A DNA stretch of 38,527 nucleotides from Elysia marginata (taxonomy: Eukaryota; Mollusca; Gastropoda; Plakobranchidae). Under the pieces are notes generated by a model. The model was not told where the DNA came from, did no database searches, and was given only the letters and a program-made list of their open reading frames with translations. Position 1 is the stretch's first letter; each line of letters begins with the position of its first letter. The stretch is from the NCBI GenBank assembly GCA_019649035.1, contig BMAT01009355.1, positions 29,536 through 68,062 of the forward strand. Reading direction: 5' to 3'. The translations under genes and the position numbers were made by a program. Of the stretch, positions 23,278 to 38,527 are shown piece after piece.

Positions 23278-25036
23278 AAGACAGCGATGTTGTTGCTTAC
23301 AGAAGACCACATCAGATAAGAACTCCTCAAGATAAAACATTTCTCATTCACTTTTTAAAGGCCGTGCGGAAGAAAGCTGGTTTTTTTTTCAACATGGCAA
23401 GTTACTTGTAGAAAATGAAACATGGCAATAAGCATGGAAAATGGAATAATAATTTATGAGAACATAGAAATTGAAAAAGTTTGTCGGACAAAAACGGATA
23501 GAGAAGGAGTGGGTATGCGGGCATTTCTGTTTCCAGTTACATTAGTGAGTGACACAGTTGTAGTGTAGTCATGACAAAGCTACCAGCAAATCCAGCTTTG
23601 ACTTATTATGTAAAAAAAAAACTTTTCCAATAAAATCAACAGTTTAGCGAAAAGATCGTCCATTTTAAGTGGCACGTGAATTTTTTTGGTAACAGTAAGC
23701 TAATAATGTTGGTTTAAGTTTTTCTGAAAAACAGGTATCTCTACAGATTATCTCAAGCTTGCCAATTTATCAATTACTTTGTGCATGAAAATAGATTTTT
23801 CTATCCTTTCCTCTCCCACTTGGCGAACTGGCGCACTGGTTCAAGGGGGCTACATAGTTTTTTTTTAAATGTACAAGTTTAGAGTTATGTTTGTCCGCGT
23901 GCTGTGATGGCAGTGTTGTGCTTAATTCATTACACGGTTTGAGATTGGTTACGCTTGAGCCGGGTTGAGAATGTCATATCAAACGTTGTTGATAAGCTCT
24001 GATCACGCAATTGCGTAGCTTAGACGTGACAACCCTTAACCATAGCGCTTTGAGTGGAAAAGGGGGTTTAAATAAGCGCATCTTTGGCGCATGCGCGAAA
24101 CTAAAATTAATAACGTTGCATGGTCAATTTTGTTAGCTTCATCACCGCGTGAGATTTTTCGTTGTAAAGGCCTAAGGGTCATCATCTTGTTCGTGTTTGC
24201 GCAAATGACAAGTAGGGTACATAAAAGTCAGGAGAGAATAATTTTTATTTGTTATAGGATAAGTAGAAAAAAAAGTTAAAACATGAAGACGTTTTGATAA
24301 ATGGTGAGCATATCATCAATATGTTTACATCAACGTTAAGGTTGTGGCATTGGTGGACTTTCATGGAGAGAAGATCACAAGAAACACAATGACGTTTAAT
24401 AAATGGAAAATGCCTACAAGAATCAACCAAGCAACAGGAAATATTGGTTACCGGTATTGCAAATAATAAAAAAAAAGTCTAGTTCAATTTAACGAGGCAG
24501 GTGCGCAGTACTGCGGGGTTCGTGAAAATATGAGTAGGCCTCAAAGTCTAAAGGCTAAAATTTCTACAAGTTGTATGATATTCAGCTCAATGTTTCAGTT
24601 TCAGTTTCTTGCATTGGAGTTATTAAGCAAGTGATATAATCTTATGCTTGTTTCATTTCGCCCTGTAACTCGTATCCATTGACGGGAGTGCTTCTTTTAT
24701 CTACAATGGTTCGGACGTAAATCTACGTCACAACTTAGGAAACACAATCTCATCCGCATTACTTCTTGCAGATTGCGCACCCAGTTTTGGACCTCTTGCC
24801 AATCATTTGTAGTCTTCTCCTCTTACTATAACAGTTATCATGTTTATTTTCCTCAGTGTTATAAATGTTTCTTCTTCTCTATCTGTATTTCCTTGCCTCC
24901 AGTCCGTAAGCCTATTTGTCTGTCTCCGACCAACTCTCTCTTGTTTTGCCCCTGTCTGTATCTCTGTCTTTCTGTCTGTCTATCTGTCTCAGTCTCTGTC
25001 TGTCTGCCTCTGTCTCTCTCTCTGTCTCTCTCTGTA

Positions 25037-25098
<62 letters not shown>

Positions 25099-25893
25099 TC
25101 TCTCTCTCTTGTGATGTTTAACAGCAGGGGACGCTTATGAGGACCAATGGGTGAGAATAATAGGGTAACGTTGGAATATACCCTAGTCAGAAAATAAAGT
25201 TAGAAATAATTCACGAGAAGGGCCTTTCGAAATTGTAACAGGACAATTATGAAACTTGGACTTATTTTTATGGGTTATACAGAGAAGAGCAGAATAAATC
25301 ATAGCTTACTGAAGGCCCTTCACCAAAAAAAAAAATAATTGAAAAACATATAAACCAACAAACAATGCCAGGTGTACCGTTTTTTTTTTAAATTTTTAAG
25401 GAATTTTTGCACAGATACCATGTCAGAATAACTAAGCAGTTATCCTTATTTCAAATTTCCATGTATTCCAATATTGATTAAAACAAAGTTAATCTCACAT
25501 TTTACTAACTTATACACTTAAAAATTTTCTATCTGAAGTTGTCCATTTTTATAAGTCAAGCCACCATAATGACGTCCATTCGCGTAAATCAATAATAAGT
25601 CACACTTTGATGAGATATCTTCAGGAATTTTTAAGACGAGTTCCATTTTGTTCGGGTTACCCCTAGGTAAAAAGGGAATTTTTCAATTAGAAATTTCAAT
25701 TAATAACAATAAGCTGTCAAAATAGCATTCCCAATGCCGCTACAACTAAACATTCGTCGGAGGGAAACTGTTGGCTATCGTTTATCATCTTATGTAATGG
25801 AGCAAGCGCTATCTCAAGATATTCTACGGAATCAATCCAATAAGTCTTTGTTTCCTTTGTATTTCTACTTATTCCAAGTTTTATATCGTCTAT
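23278..25893. other. Gene-free stretch downstream of the SLC6 gene
   Basis: No homology recognised. It contains a TCTG/TC microsatellite at 24950-25110, which yields Leu/Ser/Val/Cys-rich spurious frames on the plus strand. A 69-codon minus-strand frame at 25717-25926 lies just past the SLC6 stop and is most simply 3' UTR. Confidence 0.5.
24950..25110. repeat. Compound (TCTG)n/(TC)n microsatellite
   Basis: TCTG units predominate to about 25062, then TC units to 25110. Confidence 0.93.
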
Positions 25894-25899
25894 TTTATT
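25894..25899 (-). terminator. Candidate polyadenylation signal for the SLC6 gene
   Basis: AATAAA on the minus strand 58 bases after the stop codon. It would give a very short 3' UTR; other AATAAA hexamers farther left are possible. Confidence 0.3.
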
Positions 25900-25957
25900 A
25901 GAAAAAATAGTCATGGGTATATACAATTCAAGTCCATGCTATATGGTGGTGTTATTT

Positions 25958-38293
<12,336 letters not shown>

Positions 38294-38527
38294 CTGTGGG
38301 TATAGTATTATTACAATTATGTGATCAATGTCCACAAGGTACTTAACCACCTGCCACCCCCCCTAATTAAATGCTGGATAACTGGATAGTGGATAACTCA
38401 AGCGCGAGCTGAAAAATAAATTCCTTTTGATCATAACCGGGTTTGTTTTCAGTTAGTAATGAAGGAGAGATCAAAGTTTACTCATTTCTGCCAACCATTT
38501 TTAAGATGGTACTACTACTACTACTAC
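38294..38527 (-). other. SLC6 intron upstream of exon a, running off the window
   Basis: Ends in an (ACT)n run at 38510-38527. No coding sequence; TM1 is not here. Confidence 0.8.

Noticed and set aside
24773..25140. Three overlapping Leu/Ser/Val-rich frames
   Set aside because: Translations of a TCTG/TC microsatellite.
25717..25926. 69-codon minus-strand frame just after the SLC6 stop
   Set aside because: Most simply 3' UTR; no similarity recognised and no start context of note.

Overview
The window looks like animal nuclear DNA, most likely from a mollusc and probably a gastropod. The genes have GT-AG introns, intergenic DNA is AT-rich and full of microsatellites, and old retroelements are everywhere. 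The palindrome TAGATCTA is unusually frequent, which in my experience is typical of gastropod assemblies. The clade call is inference. The existence of two spliced solute-carrier genes is read directly from the sequence.

Layout, left to right. (1) 1414-4469, minus strand: a complete three-exon SLC52-type riboflavin transporter of 558 residues, whose first coding intron appears to be GC-AG. (2) About 4.5-13.2 kb: no recognisable gene. It holds a possible promoter-like cluster near 5.2 kb, a MITE-like inverted-repeat element (8681-8855), a (TC)n tract and an 812-base assembly gap (11622-12433). (3) 13227-17870: a decayed Ty3/Gypsy-type LTR retrotransposon on the minus strand with two recognisable LTRs, a primer-binding site matching the 3' end of tRNA-Ser(GCU), and gag/protease/RT/RNase H/integrase remnants. 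(4) 19.4-23.3 kb: a minus-strand LINE fragment, a plus-strand L2/CR1-like LINE 3' end with a terminal hairpin and (ATT)n tail, and a tRNA-derived SINE bounded by a perfect 11-bp target-site duplication. (5) 25958-38293, minus strand: nine exons of a B0AT-type SLC6 neutral amino acid transporter (570 residues, complete at the C-terminus). The exon carrying the start codon and TM1 lies beyond the right edge.

The long introns of the SLC6 gene hold two LINE fragments in opposite orientations, two long (ATC)n arrays and a second, internally deleted Ty3/Gypsy element (33600-37433). That second element uses the same tRNA-Ser-type primer site as the first.

Both genes are plasma-membrane nutrient carriers on the same strand. 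They are separated by about 21 kb of repeat-rich DNA, and nothing suggests co-transcription. The most interesting coding observations are substitutions in the SLC6 protein at positions that align with the chloride site (Ser to Ala) and the Na2 site (Ser to Cys) of SLC6 transporters, and the non-canonical GC donor in the SLC52 gene. I see no CRISPR array, operon or obviously novel gene system.
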